Origin: UBA5078 sp040384465
GTDB lineage: Bacteria > Pseudomonadota > Gammaproteobacteria > Pseudomonadales > Pseudohongiellaceae
Direction: 5' to 3'
DNA: 64,000 nucleotides
Assembly (NCBI GenBank): GCA_040384465.1
Contig: JAZKJF010000006.1
Span: 1 to 64,000, forward strand
A model generated the notes under the pieces. That model worked only from the letters and a program-made list of their open reading frames with translations. It did no database searches and was not told the origin of the DNA. The translations under genes were made by a program, and so were the position numbers. Shown one piece after another: positions 7,377 through 14,554 of the stretch. Every line of letters starts with the position of its first letter. The first letter of the stretch is position 1.

Positions 7377-8699
7377 TCAGTCCTCATCGGAAATGTTCTG
7401 ATTCTTGCTCTCCGCAAACTTCGCCGCCATCGTCGGGTTGCCCTTCGTCAGCTTCTTGATTGTCACATCCTGCGCCTTGTCGTTCGCAAGACGCAGGTTG
7501 CGATCAGTGCCGAGCAGAGCTTCCTTCGTCTTCTGCAAGTGGTCGATGGACTTGTCGATCTCTTCAATCGCCGTTTGAAAACGCTTGGAGGCGAGATCGT
7601 AATTCTTCGCGAACGCGGTCTTGAAAATTTCGAGATCGTTTTCGAAGTTGGTGATGTCGATGCTCTGCGCCTTCACAAGCGCCAGCTCTGATTTGTACTT
7701 GAGCGAGTTCATCGCCGCATTACGCAGCAGCGTGATCATCGGAATAAAGAACTGCGGCCGGATGATGTACATCTTCGGGTAGCGGTGGAACACGTCGACA
7801 ATGCCGGTGTTGTAGAGCTCGCTATCGGGCTCCAGCAGCGTGACCAGCACGGCATATTCGCAGCCCTTCTCGATGCGATCCTTGTCGAGTTCCTTCAGGA
7901 AGTCCTCGTTCTTGTTTTTGGTCGCGGTGCGATCATTCTCGTTCTTCATTTCGAACATGATCGAGACGATCTCAGTGCCCGCCTCATCCAAATCGCGGAA
8001 GATGTAGTCGCCCTTGCTGCCCGAGCGCGCGTCATTGTCCTTCTCGAAATACGCCTTCGGAAACGCCGTCGCGCGAATGCGGTTGAACTCGGTCTCGCAG
8101 TGCTGCTCAAGCGTTTCGCCGACCATCTTGGTCGACAGGCGCGCCTTCATGTCCTTGAGTCGTTCGATCGCGTCATCGCGATCCTTGATCTGCGTCTCGT
8201 ACTTGTCCTTGAGCGACTTCTCCGCGAGCTGCTTCTCAAGCGCCGCACGTTCGAGCTTGGCCTTCAGCTCCTGGATATCCGCATCCTTCGTCGCGGCGGC
8301 CTTCTGCAATTCGTTAGCGAACTTCGCCTCGGCCAAATGGGTAGCCGCCAGCTTTTCATGCTTCGCCTGTTTGAGTTCGTTGGCAAGCGCATCACGCTGC
8401 TTTTCCACCGCGCTCAGGGCTTCTGTCACGGCGAGCTTGCGTGCGACTTCCTCTGCGTTGAGTTTGGCTTTCAGGTTCTGAATCTCGGCGTCTTTTGCTG
8501 CGGCATCTTTCTGCAGCTCGTTCGCCAGTTTGGATTGAGCGAGTTCGACGGCGTTGCGTTTGTCCTGCTCGGCGAGTTCAAGGCGCTCGTGCAGTTGCTT
8601 TTCGAAGTCGCTGTCGCGGACTTGTTTCAGGATGTCGGCGTAACCGGCTTCGTCGATTTTGAAGGCTTTTCCGCAGTGGGGGCAGATGATTTCGTGCAT
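7377..8699 (-). CDS. DUF2130 domain protein: zinc-ribbon-like start, long coiled coil, nuclease-like end
   Basis: 440 residues from the ATG at 8699, where the family normally begins (MHEIICPHCGKAF). The CPHCG at 6-10 suggests half of a zinc-binding site. Residues about 25-215 are an uninterrupted Glu/Lys/Ala coiled coil with internal near-repeats (two blocks of ANELQKxAAxKDAxIQxLKAKL type). The C-terminal DUF2130 region contains GDYIFRD and VSIMFEMKNE, whose D...ExK spacing resembles restriction-endonuclease-like folds. The function is unknown. A lone occurrence beside nuclease and defence-like genes is compatible with a nucleic-acid-related role, which is inference. Confidence 0.85.
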   Translation of the reverse strand: MHEIICPHCGKAFKIDEAGYADILKQVRDSDFEKQLHERLELAEQDKRNAVELAQSKLANELQKDAAAKDAEIQNLKAKLNAEEVARKLAVTEALSAVEKQRDALANELKQAKHEKLAATHLAEAKFANELQKAAATKDADIQELKAKLERAALEKQLAEKSLKDKYETQIKDRDDAIERLKDMKARLSTKMVGETLEQHCETEFNRIRATAFPKAYFEKDNDARSGSKGDYIFRDLDEAGTEIVSIMFEMKNENDRTATKNKNEDFLKELDKDRIEKGCEYAVLVTLLEPDSELYNTGIVDVFHRYPKMYIIRPQFFIPMITLLRNAAMNSLKYKSELALVKAQSIDITNFENDLEIFKTAFAKNYDLASKRFQTAIEEIDKSIDHLQKTKEALLGTDRNLRLANDKAQDVTIKKLTKGNPTMAAKFAESKNQNISDED

Positions 8700-8787
8700 T
8701 GGATTGCTCTCTGGTTTGGCTAAGATTCGAAAGTGCACAGTGTTGAGATCGCAGTCGCTTATTAGACCCCCTGCTTCTCGACTAGCG

Positions 8788-10104
8788 CTATGTGGAATCC
8801 TTTGGCGATACTATCGGAAAGTCTGATTTGAAGATAATTTTAAAGTTCTCGAAGAACACCTCGAACTCCTTTGGTTTCCTCTTGCCAAATTTCTTTGGTT
8901 CATTTTCAGAGAAGTAGGCAATAGCAAACACTCTAAAAATGGGGTCAGAGAAGGCATATCTACCACTTGACGTGTCATGCCTCATGACAGGAACTGCTTG
9001 CTCGGAGCATAACTGTTCCAAATATATGGTGAGATTGCCTTGTGGGTAATCAGGCTCGCCTACCTTTATTTTCCCAAATATTTCAGAGCGAAGAGCGCCT
9101 TCCGGACCGAACTGAGATAGCGCTTTGATGATCAGTTTTTTGTTGTCGTACTTCCGGGCTCTATCCTGCTTAAAAGCAATATCAAACGCTTTCTTAAGAG
9201 TGTCTGAAGATTCTTCCAGGTAGGTGCTCAAGGCCTCTTGTAGGGCGAGTTCGTCAATTCTAACCTGCTCCTCCTGAGTTTCATAAATTTCCTTTGTCGT
9301 GCAAGCATTAAGACAAAGATGGTGGCAGACTGACGCCATTCCACTTGAATATGACGCGATACTCGAAATTACCTCGCGACCAAAATTAACATTTAATAGG
9401 TGTTGGCCCTTTTCTATGATTTTTTCTATTTCATCACTGCTCATCAGGGGAACATTTATTTCAGCGACGCGATTTCGCATTTCGGGATCATATTCGACGA
9501 CCTGTCTAGCTGTATCTACCGCACCAATGGCGACAATTTTCAGCGTTGAATAGTCATCTGCCATATCCATGAATACCTTCATCACTTGAGATAGCTTGGC
9601 CCTCTCAGGTTCATCAATCTTGTGAAAGTCTTCTAGAACCCAGCAACTATTCGCCTGACCAATGAATCTGCCGAGAGCTTGCGGTGTCAATTGTGGAGGT
9701 AGAATTCGTTCACTCTTAGATCCTCTTTCTCGTGACTCTGAGGCGCCAATTTGAGTTCTTATGGCCAGGTACTCCTGACTAACCTGCACAGACAGCGAGG
9801 TCTTTTGGGTGCTGGTGAGTTCGGTGCAGTAGTAAGGCGCAAGCTGGTCAAATGCGTCCAAGACCAAGGCTTCGAATGTCAATCCCTTCATGCATCTGGA
9901 AGTTAGGTGACTCCCATATAGCTGATGTAGTTTGTTAAGCAATAGGGTAGTTTTTCCTGATCCTGAGTGACCATAAACGACCACCTGTTTGCCCGGGGTT
10001 CTGATTGCGTTAACCAGCTTTGTATTGAGCTGTTCCCTCTCAACAAATGCGAGCCTAGCTGGGGTTGTTGGTGTAAAAACTTTATGTACGTCAAATTTTT
10101 CCAT
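8788..10104 (-). CDS. P-loop ATPase (AAA+/STAND-like) with C-terminal winged-helix-like region
   Basis: 438 residues. Walker A is GHSGSGKTT (45-53) and a Walker-B-like CWVLEDFHK lies near 154-162. The layout (FVEREQL before the P-loop, about 250 residues of ATPase core, then a helical/winged-helix tail with SDPIFRVFAIAYF) resembles Orc/STAND-type ATPases such as those in several defence and regulatory proteins. It starts about 35 bases after an attC site (10143-10198) in cassette orientation, but no attC follows its stop at 8788. It may be the last cassette of the array with a lost attC, or resident DNA beside the array. Base composition is A/T rich like the cassettes. Specific function unknown. 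Confidence 0.75.
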   Translation of the reverse strand: MEKFDVHKVFTPTTPARLAFVEREQLNTKLVNAIRTPGKQVVVYGHSGSGKTTLLLNKLHQLYGSHLTSRCMKGLTFEALVLDAFDQLAPYYCTELTSTQKTSLSVQVSQEYLAIRTQIGASESRERGSKSERILPPQLTPQALGRFIGQANSCWVLEDFHKIDEPERAKLSQVMKVFMDMADDYSTLKIVAIGAVDTARQVVEYDPEMRNRVAEINVPLMSSDEIEKIIEKGQHLLNVNFGREVISSIASYSSGMASVCHHLCLNACTTKEIYETQEEQVRIDELALQEALSTYLEESSDTLKKAFDIAFKQDRARKYDNKKLIIKALSQFGPEGALRSEIFGKIKVGEPDYPQGNLTIYLEQLCSEQAVPVMRHDTSSGRYAFSDPIFRVFAIAYFSENEPKKFGKRKPKEFEVFFENFKIIFKSDFPIVSPKDST

Positions 10105-10142
10105 CTATTTCTCTCTTGAACGCGCTCACAGGCCGACGAGAT

Positions 10143-10198
10143 GCCCAACGCTGATCACAACCGGCGCAGCAGGCGCACAGTTGGTGACTTTGTTATGA
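10143..10198 (-). repeat. attC site 5 (best leftmost site)
   Basis: On the minus strand the site begins TCATAAC (R'', 10198-10192) and ends GTTGGGC (R', 10149-10143). It has a central inverted pair around GTGCGCC and GCGCCGG, about 56 bases in all. The stop of the decayed upstream cassette gene (TAA at 10195-10193) lies inside R''. Confidence 0.75.
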
Positions 10199-10394
10199 AG
10201 TTCCTTTAACTGCACTAACCGCGTTACGTATTGTCTTAGATGCCGCGTCAATCTTAGCCCGCCGTCTTTTCTTCAATTTCTTCATCTGGAATTAGTTCAA
10301 TTCCCATACGAACAACTTGAAAATGCCCTAAGCATTCGTCTTCGCTAAGCTCGTGTAGTCCTTTACTCAATAGGCCATACAGATTTACTGTCCG
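10193..10394 (-). pseudogene. Decayed cassette gene: C-terminal remnant with frameshift
   Basis: One frame (10394 to the stop at 10256-10254) reads TVNLYGLLSKGLHELSEDEC and on through FQVVRMGIELIPDEEIEEK. This is a type of C-terminus seen in several larger bacterial proteins of unassigned function. A neighbouring frame continues as KKRRAKIDAASKTIRNAVSA and stops inside attC site 5, where a cassette gene should end. The two halves make sense as one protein interrupted by a frameshift, with the N-terminal part lost. An in-frame stop lies at 10397-10395. The left half abuts a truncated attC (10411-10443). Confidence 0.55.
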
Positions 10395-10410
10395 CTAAAG
10401 TGGTCCAGGT

Positions 10411-10443
10411 CCAATCTGGCGAAGCCGATTTTACTTGTTATGC
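10411..10443 (-). repeat. attC site 4, half site
   Basis: On the minus strand GCATAAC (R'', 10443-10437) is followed by a short imperfect hairpin (ATCGGC, TTCG, CCAGAT). No R' core follows. Instead the sequence changes to the unrelated segment leading into the decayed cassette gene, so a deletion or insertion has removed the other half. The preceding gene ends inside the site (stop at 10433-10431). Confidence 0.5.
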
Positions 10444-11096
10444 ACGTCTCGATTCATAAAAATCCTTTCTAGCCAAGTGCAAAATGATTCTACATTTTCA
10501 ATCGCTTCAAAGACCTTTTCCCGTGTTGCCGAAATCGGGGGTGGCATCAACCAGGATATCTCCCCCTCCTCCTCTGTTTGATAGTAGTGTTCCTTATCGA
10601 CGAAAAATGGATGTGGATGTTTTTTCAAGTCACTTTTTGAGTATGTAACATTTAACGAAGTAATGTGGTCGGGATGTTGAATCCTGTTTCTTACCAGAGC
10701 AACTTGCTCGAGAATGTCACGGTTTGCACCAGATTCGGAAATATCCACATCCATGTTCTCCAGCACCTTCATATGGCCTCCAAACCATCCCAGATTTTTG
10801 AAGTTGACTTTAAACACATCACTATCTTGATTAAATCGGCCCATCCAATGGTCAAGATATAGCTTTAAAGAGGCAGACAACATTGATAAGCAAGCATGAC
10901 ACACCGTTTGCTGCCCTGTATCCGCTGCCAACCATTCAACTAGAAAAGGTGGTTCATCATCTTCGCTATAGGGTGGAATATATGGAGGTTCCTCATTCTC
11001 AATTGCTGTTTTGATATTCCCAAAAGGAGTAGAGGTTGTTTCAAAAAAGTACCTTATAAATTTAGTTCTCTCTCGTAAGAAGAAGTCTAAGTCCAT
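10431..11096 (-). CDS. HEPN-like protein of unknown function (cassette gene)
   Basis: 221 residues from the ATG at 11096, with GAGG seven bases upstream. A longer frame to 11252 runs through attC site 3 and is not coding. The protein is largely helical. VRNRIQHPDH at about 135-144 gives an R-x4-H spacing (Arg136, His141) typical of HEPN RNase or toxin domains. CHACLSMLSASLKLYLDHWM at 66-85 would be a preceding helix. I do not recognise a named family. The gene ends inside a partial attC and starts soon after another, so it is a cassette. HEPN assignment is a motif-level inference. Confidence 0.6.
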   Translation of the reverse strand: MDLDFFLRERTKFIRYFFETTSTPFGNIKTAIENEEPPYIPPYSEDDEPPFLVEWLAADTGQQTVCHACLSMLSASLKLYLDHWMGRFNQDSDVFKVNFKNLGWFGGHMKVLENMDVDISESGANRDILEQVALVRNRIQHPDHITSLNVTYSKSDLKKHPHPFFVDKEHYYQTEEEGEISWLMPPPISATREKVFEAIENVESFCTWLERIFMNRDVHNK

Positions 11097-11121
11097 CGCT
11101 GACCTCGAAGTGCATAAAGCT

Positions 11122-11197
11122 GCAAAAACCGGCGCGGCTTGCCGCGTCCGAAACCTCACCCCTAAAAGTAGACGCGTAGTTGTTTGATTTGTTAGAG
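11122..11197 (-). repeat. attC site 3
   Basis: R'' is CTCTAAC (11197-11191) and contains the stop codon of the TIR gene. The distal part carries a strong hairpin (GGCGCGG, CTTG, CCGCGTC on the plus strand near 11130-11150), and the R' position reads GTTTTTGC, a poor match to GTTRRRY. The next cassette gene starts 26 bases beyond. Lower confidence than sites 1 and 5 because R' is degenerate. Confidence 0.5.
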
Positions 11198-12067
11198 CGC
11201 ACCTGCTGCCCACTTTTGGGCCAATGCAGCCACTCTTGCAGGCGTACCCCAAGAGCCAGAAACCTGCGAATTGTTGTCCAAAGTAGCTTCGATGCGCGAG
11301 ACAAAACTAGAGTCCCAAACCTCTAATTCTTCAAGATAGCCGATTCTTGCTTTTGCCTCCGCGAAGCTGCCACTCTCCTCAAAAAGACCAACAAGCACTT
11401 CTGCCATTCGTCGCTGGCTTTGCTTGTTTTTTCGGTAGGCGTCGAAGATTTCTCTCGCTAGATCGTCTATTGCCTTTCCTTGACCAGAAAAGGCTTGGAG
11501 CCTTCCGATAAAGCCGTACGGATCCTGACCAAACCGAACAGCAAAGACCGGAAGCCCTCGACCCATCGCATATCCAATTTCCTGATCCGTCCAATTGCTG
11601 GCGTGAAACTCTTTGTGAAGCAATGCAATAAGAGAGTCTGCTGTGGAGAGCGCTGTTTCAATCTGCGCCTGCCATTCCAATGTTGGCTCTATGTCGTTGT
11701 GAGCTACAAATGACGATATTCCGTATTCCAGAAGCGCCTCCTGTAGTTCAGCAGCCATTGCTCTCTTTGATGAGAGATGCGATATGAAGAGTCTGAACAT
11801 GCGTTTCCGCCAAAATGGCGGCTCTATACCAGGCTTTGGGACCTCCTCAACGAAAAATCCAACATGCTGCCCAAGCTCTACCAGCGTGGCATCGGACGCA
11901 CTCTTGGCCATATGGAGTATGTAGTCACCTTTCCCCCCACCCTGCCACGTATCTGTTGTTGGGAGTTGGAATTGACTGAGCGTTATATCGATCAACGACC
12001 ATTCCTCCATCGACAATCTGGAGGAAACTTCTTTAAGGATCTTAATGCGCTGCGAGGCTGTCAACAT
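11192..12067 (-). CDS. TIR-domain protein with N-terminal effector-associated-like domain (cassette gene)
   Basis: 291 residues. Residues 1-75 form a small helical domain (EEWSLIDITLSQFQLPTTDTW, then GDYILHMAKSASDATLVELG) like those often fused to bacterial effector domains. Residues about 90-185 are a TIR domain: RLFISHLSSKR, then GISSFVAHNDIEP and DSLIALLHKEFHASNWTDQE. Glu163 in WTDQEIGYA is at the position of the NAD+-hydrolase catalytic glutamate. The tail (200-291) is helical. Bacterial TIR proteins of this sort typically deplete NAD+ during phage defence; whether this one does is not shown. The gene starts 14 bases after attC site 2 and its stop lies in attC site 3. Confidence 0.85.
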   Translation of the reverse strand: MLTASQRIKILKEVSSRLSMEEWSLIDITLSQFQLPTTDTWQGGGKGDYILHMAKSASDATLVELGQHVGFFVEEVPKPGIEPPFWRKRMFRLFISHLSSKRAMAAELQEALLEYGISSFVAHNDIEPTLEWQAQIETALSTADSLIALLHKEFHASNWTDQEIGYAMGRGLPVFAVRFGQDPYGFIGRLQAFSGQGKAIDDLAREIFDAYRKNKQSQRRMAEVLVGLFEESGSFAEAKARIGYLEELEVWDSSFVSRIEATLDNNSQVSGSWGTPARVAALAQKWAAGAL

Positions 12068-12080
12068 AGTCCGAAGTGCG

Positions 12081-12182
12081 CTCTAACGCCCTTGTTATGG
12101 CGCCAAGGTGAATTGGCGCGGTGGTTGCGCAAGCAAGCGCCGTGACAATGCATCTTGGTCGCTCAGGAACAGATTGTTAGCT
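12081..12182 (-). repeat. attC site 2
   Basis: About 102 bases, bounded by R'' AGCTAAC (12182-12176, containing the NYN gene stop) and R' GTTAGAG (12087-12081). Inner inverted sequences around GGCGC/GCGCC (12100-12125) form the hairpin. Confidence 0.75.
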
Positions 12183-12719
12183 TTCTCGGGCCAGATGAGT
12201 GAGCCACTGATCCAGAGGGGTGAATGTTGTAGCGGCCTCTTTAAGCTCGCGAGAAGCGTGCGCCCAGAAAACAACATGGACTGGTATGCCTCTACGCTTC
12301 AATTTCTCAATAGCTGGTACATAATCGGAGTCGCCTGACACTAAGGTTACTTCGTCACCGGGTTGAAGAATTTCGTATGAATCTTCAATCATGGTAGCGG
12401 TAATATCAGTATCGATTTTCTTCTCGTGGTTCGCCACGTTGCGGTCATAGGTGATTACTTCAAAGCCATTTCGTTTAGCGGCATCCCACAGAGAATCATT
12501 TTTCGGTGGGCGTGAGCCAAACAATGCGGCCTTACGGACTTCCTTTTTGTCGCCGCCGGCAAAAGAAAACAACTTTCCGAAGTCTAGCTTCCAGTTGTAA
12601 TCGCAAAGATTGTTTTTAACCGCAGCCCAAACATCGGGCGACAAGCCATTTACATATGCTGCGACGTGCATTCCTTCGATCCAAACATTGGAATTATCAA
12701 CGTATAGAAGATTTGCCAT
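12177..12719 (-). CDS. NYN-domain (DUF88/LabA-like) putative RNase (cassette gene)
   Basis: 180 residues with a near-perfect ribosome binding site (TAGGAGGT) before the ATG. It is one NYN domain, a PIN-like metal-dependent RNase fold: LLYVDNSNVWIEG at the start carries the first Asp (D8), ITYDRN and KKIDTDITATMIEDS supply further acidic residues, and VTLVSGDSDYVPAIEKLKRR is the strongly conserved SGDSD motif. Stand-alone NYN proteins are presumed RNA-cleaving enzymes. It is a single-gene cassette between attC sites 1 and 2; its stop codon overlaps attC site 2. Confidence 0.88.
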   Translation of the reverse strand: MANLLYVDNSNVWIEGMHVAAYVNGLSPDVWAAVKNNLCDYNWKLDFGKLFSFAGGDKKEVRKAALFGSRPPKNDSLWDAAKRNGFEVITYDRNVANHEKKIDTDITATMIEDSYEILQPGDEVTLVSGDSDYVPAIEKLKRRGIPVHVVFWAHASRELKEAATTFTPLDQWLTHLARES

Positions 12720-12738
12720 TTATTACCTCCTAGAGAAA

Positions 12739-12809
12739 GCTAACGCCGCGCTCTGCGGCAAATTTGGAGCGCTGCGGAAAATTTATCCGACAGCAGCGCC
12801 TTGTTAAGC
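12739..12809 (-). repeat. attC site 1 (clearest site)
   Basis: 71 bases on the minus strand from GCTTAAC (R'', 12809-12803) to GTTAGC (R', 12744-12739). The internal arms AAGGCGCTGC and GCGCGGCG face each other, as in textbook attC sites. The DUF6602 gene stop (TAA at 12806-12804) lies inside R''. The NYN gene begins 19 bases after R'. Confidence 0.88.
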
Positions 12810-13565
12810 ATCGTGCTCACTCATCACCATTGCGTATTTATTCCAATCCACAGCTGGCACTGTTCCAAGGCTATTTAGCTTCTGCAAGAGTCGGAAAATA
12901 AAATAGGCTAATGAATTGTTGTTAGGCCCTACTTTAAGTCCCCCTTCAAATAAGTCAAAGCATCCACCCGTCACAGACAACCCGCAATCTAGCCTCTGGA
13001 GATCGTCTAATGCTTCGTTGTTCTGAATAAATGCTTCACTCGAGAATCCCTCAGTCCAATCTATCGTGGTGGCGATGATACCAGCCACAATAGGAAATAA
13101 CTTCTTCACGACTGGCTCACCACCAACATGTGTAATCGGGACACTAGTACGTTCCAAAGCTCTAACCGATTCGGCTTTCTTGGCTGCATACTCAAGATAG
13201 CCCTTATTTATGGTTGGTTTAACTTCGAAAACAGCGTACACGGACTCTGCTGGAATAAAACGATGATCATGTTGATCAAGTAGGGTTGGAGTATATTGGG
13301 GGTCATAGATAACAATATCTATTTGGTCGCTAGTAGCGCCATTAGAGTCAATGACAATTGCGCTATCTATAGAATAACGATTTGGAAGATACTTCCTAAG
13401 TACGGATATGAAGTGCTGCTCATTAACATCGCCCATTACTCCATCGTGAGTAATTGATTTAGATGACAGTTTTAGCTGTACACTCAATACTTCCTGCTCT
13501 GCTGCGAATGCTGATCGGAGAAAGTTTTTTCCATTTACCTCTGACATTTCTTTTGCTTTATTCAT
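12804..13565 (-). CDS. DUF6602 protein, putative PD-(D/E)XK nuclease, partner of the nucleotidyltransferase
   Basis: 253 residues from the ATG at 13565, one base after the stop of the nucleotidyltransferase gene (TGATATG). A TTG four codons upstream is an alternative start. The central region reads SDQIDIVIYDPQYTP at about 79-93, then FIPAESVYAVFEVKPTIN at 103-120. D83 (or D88), E114 and K116 give the D...ExK arrangement of restriction-like nucleases, seen in the DUF6602 family. The C-terminal third is not recognised. Tight coupling to an OAS/CD-NTase-like gene suggests it could be the effector of a two-gene module, which is inference. The stop lies in attC site 1. Confidence 0.75.
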   Translation of the reverse strand: MNKAKEMSEVNGKNFLRSAFAAEQEVLSVQLKLSSKSITHDGVMGDVNEQHFISVLRKYLPNRYSIDSAIVIDSNGATSDQIDIVIYDPQYTPTLLDQHDHRFIPAESVYAVFEVKPTINKGYLEYAAKKAESVRALERTSVPITHVGGEPVVKKLFPIVAGIIATTIDWTEGFSSEAFIQNNEALDDLQRLDCGLSVTGGCFDLFEGGLKVGPNNNSLAYFIFRLLQKLNSLGTVPAVDWNKYAMVMSEHDA

Positions 13566-13566
13566 A

Positions 13567-14319
13567 TCACCAAACAATGCCTCCCCAATTTTGCTGATTT
13601 CGAGATAGCCTTGCCTGACTAGATATTGCTATTTTTTGTGCCGCAGTTAAGTCATCTGAAATAATATTGTTTGTATTTGCAGGGTCTACATACCGAGTAG
13701 ACGGCAAACCATCCCTGAAGAACTCAAGAACCTTCAGAAAATTAGCAGATAGATTCCCTACTGTTGAGTATTTTAGGGCGTCTATTACAGCCAATTCCAG
13801 GTAGAATGACGGAAATTCTAGATTGTGAAGCTGCCTCCAGATTTTTGACAATCTAACTTCTTCTATTCTATTGCTGTTTTTCACGTAGTTAATGTGGGTA
13901 TTGATATTGGTCTGAGTCCAGCTTCCGGACTTGCTTTTATGCAGACTGTGGTCATTTCCGTACTGTGACTGTCGTCGACCTGGGACCAAATCAATTTGGT
14001 AGCCATTTACAGTAGTGCCTATCGATACATTCTGTTTTCTTGCTGCATAGCCGGCTTGGGTAACAGCGTTAAACAACGTCACATACAAATCAGCTAGAGT
14101 ACCTGGCGTATTTGATGATACTGATATGAATATATCCGCGTCTGTACCAATATTAATTCCGGTTCCCTTCGCCAGAGAGCCCGAAAACTCAGCTTTTACT
14201 AGATAGCTATCACCCCATCTTTGAATTACGGGGTAAATGGTATTCCCAGCCGCTTCGGCACCAGAAATATTAACGTCATATTTCTGCAGGATGCTACGTA
14301 AGTATGTATCTCCTGACAT
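13567..14319 (-). CDS. OAS/CD-NTase-like nucleotidyltransferase (cassette gene)
   Basis: 250 residues, with AAGGA before the ATG. The Pol-beta-superfamily active site is complete: GSLAKGT (47-53), TDADIFISV with D60 and D62, and a third acidic residue D110 in GYQIDLVPG. The order and spacing match the group containing CCA-adding enzymes, OAS and bacterial cGAS-like CD-NTases. ELAVIDALKYS is part of the helical C-terminal half. It is followed at once by the DUF6602 gene, in the same cassette. A role in making a nucleotide signal is possible, but modification of tRNA or protein by a toxin-type NTase is an equally open alternative. Confidence 0.78.
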   Translation of the reverse strand: MSGDTYLRSILQKYDVNISGAEAAGNTIYPVIQRWGDSYLVKAEFSGSLAKGTGINIGTDADIFISVSSNTPGTLADLYVTLFNAVTQAGYAARKQNVSIGTTVNGYQIDLVPGRRQSQYGNDHSLHKSKSGSWTQTNINTHINYVKNSNRIEEVRLSKIWRQLHNLEFPSFYLELAVIDALKYSTVGNLSANFLKVLEFFRDGLPSTRYVDPANTNNIISDDLTAAQKIAISSQARLSRNQQNWGGIVW

Positions 14320-14554
14320 GCTTATCCTTAAATGCCTAAGATTGTATTAGTGTGTGAAAGCAAGTGTTCTTATATTTGACGGGAGTCTATTCCTAGATGC
14401 CCCCAAAGCACAACCCTACGAATGTGGCGAGAGTACCCCCTGGACTAAAGAATCTTCTTGCGCCGGTTATGTACGAGACTTTCACTCTATTCCCCACCCC
14501 AATCCCCCAGTATAGTGACTCGCCCATCACCTTCACCGTCAAAGGACCCAACAC
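14320..14554. other. Spacer between the cassette array and the SDR gene
   Basis: 235 bases between divergent genes. TTAGGC on the minus strand near 14336, just before the nucleotidyltransferase start, could be what remains of a recombination core and marks the probable right end of the array. No attI, no integrase fragment and no convincing promoter is evident. Confidence 0.35.

Larger units (their letters stand above)
10143..14341 (-). mobile_element. Integrase-less cluster of integron attC sites with gene cassettes (CALIN-like)
   Basis: Five attC-like sites (10143-10198, a half site ending at 10443, about 11122-11197, 12081-12182, 12739-12809) separate genes that all read on the minus strand. 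In four cases the stop codon of the gene lies inside or next to the attC R'' core (RYYYAAC), the classic cassette arrangement, and the next gene begins within about 15-50 bases after the R' core (GTTRRRY). The segment is visibly richer in A/T than both flanks. No integrase gene or convincing attI is present in the window. The right boundary is placed at a TTAGGC core-like sequence near 14336, just before the nucleotidyltransferase gene. Confidence 0.75.

Noticed and set aside
7785..8723. Plus-strand frame of 312 codons opposite the DUF2130 gene
   Set aside because: It mirrors the Lys/Glu/Ala coiled coil as Leu/Phe/Val runs, a typical antisense artefact.
8740..8787. attC site after the P-loop ATPase gene
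   Set aside because: GGTCTAATAAGCG resembles an R'' core only loosely and no matching R' follows.
11097..11304. Upstream extensions of the HEPN-like gene to 11252 and another frame to 11304
   Set aside because: They run through attC site 3 and into the TIR gene, so cannot be genuine N-termini.
14320..14554. Integron integrase or attI next to the cassettes
   Set aside because: No tyrosine-recombinase frame exists here or elsewhere in the window; only a core-like TTAGGC near 14336 remains.
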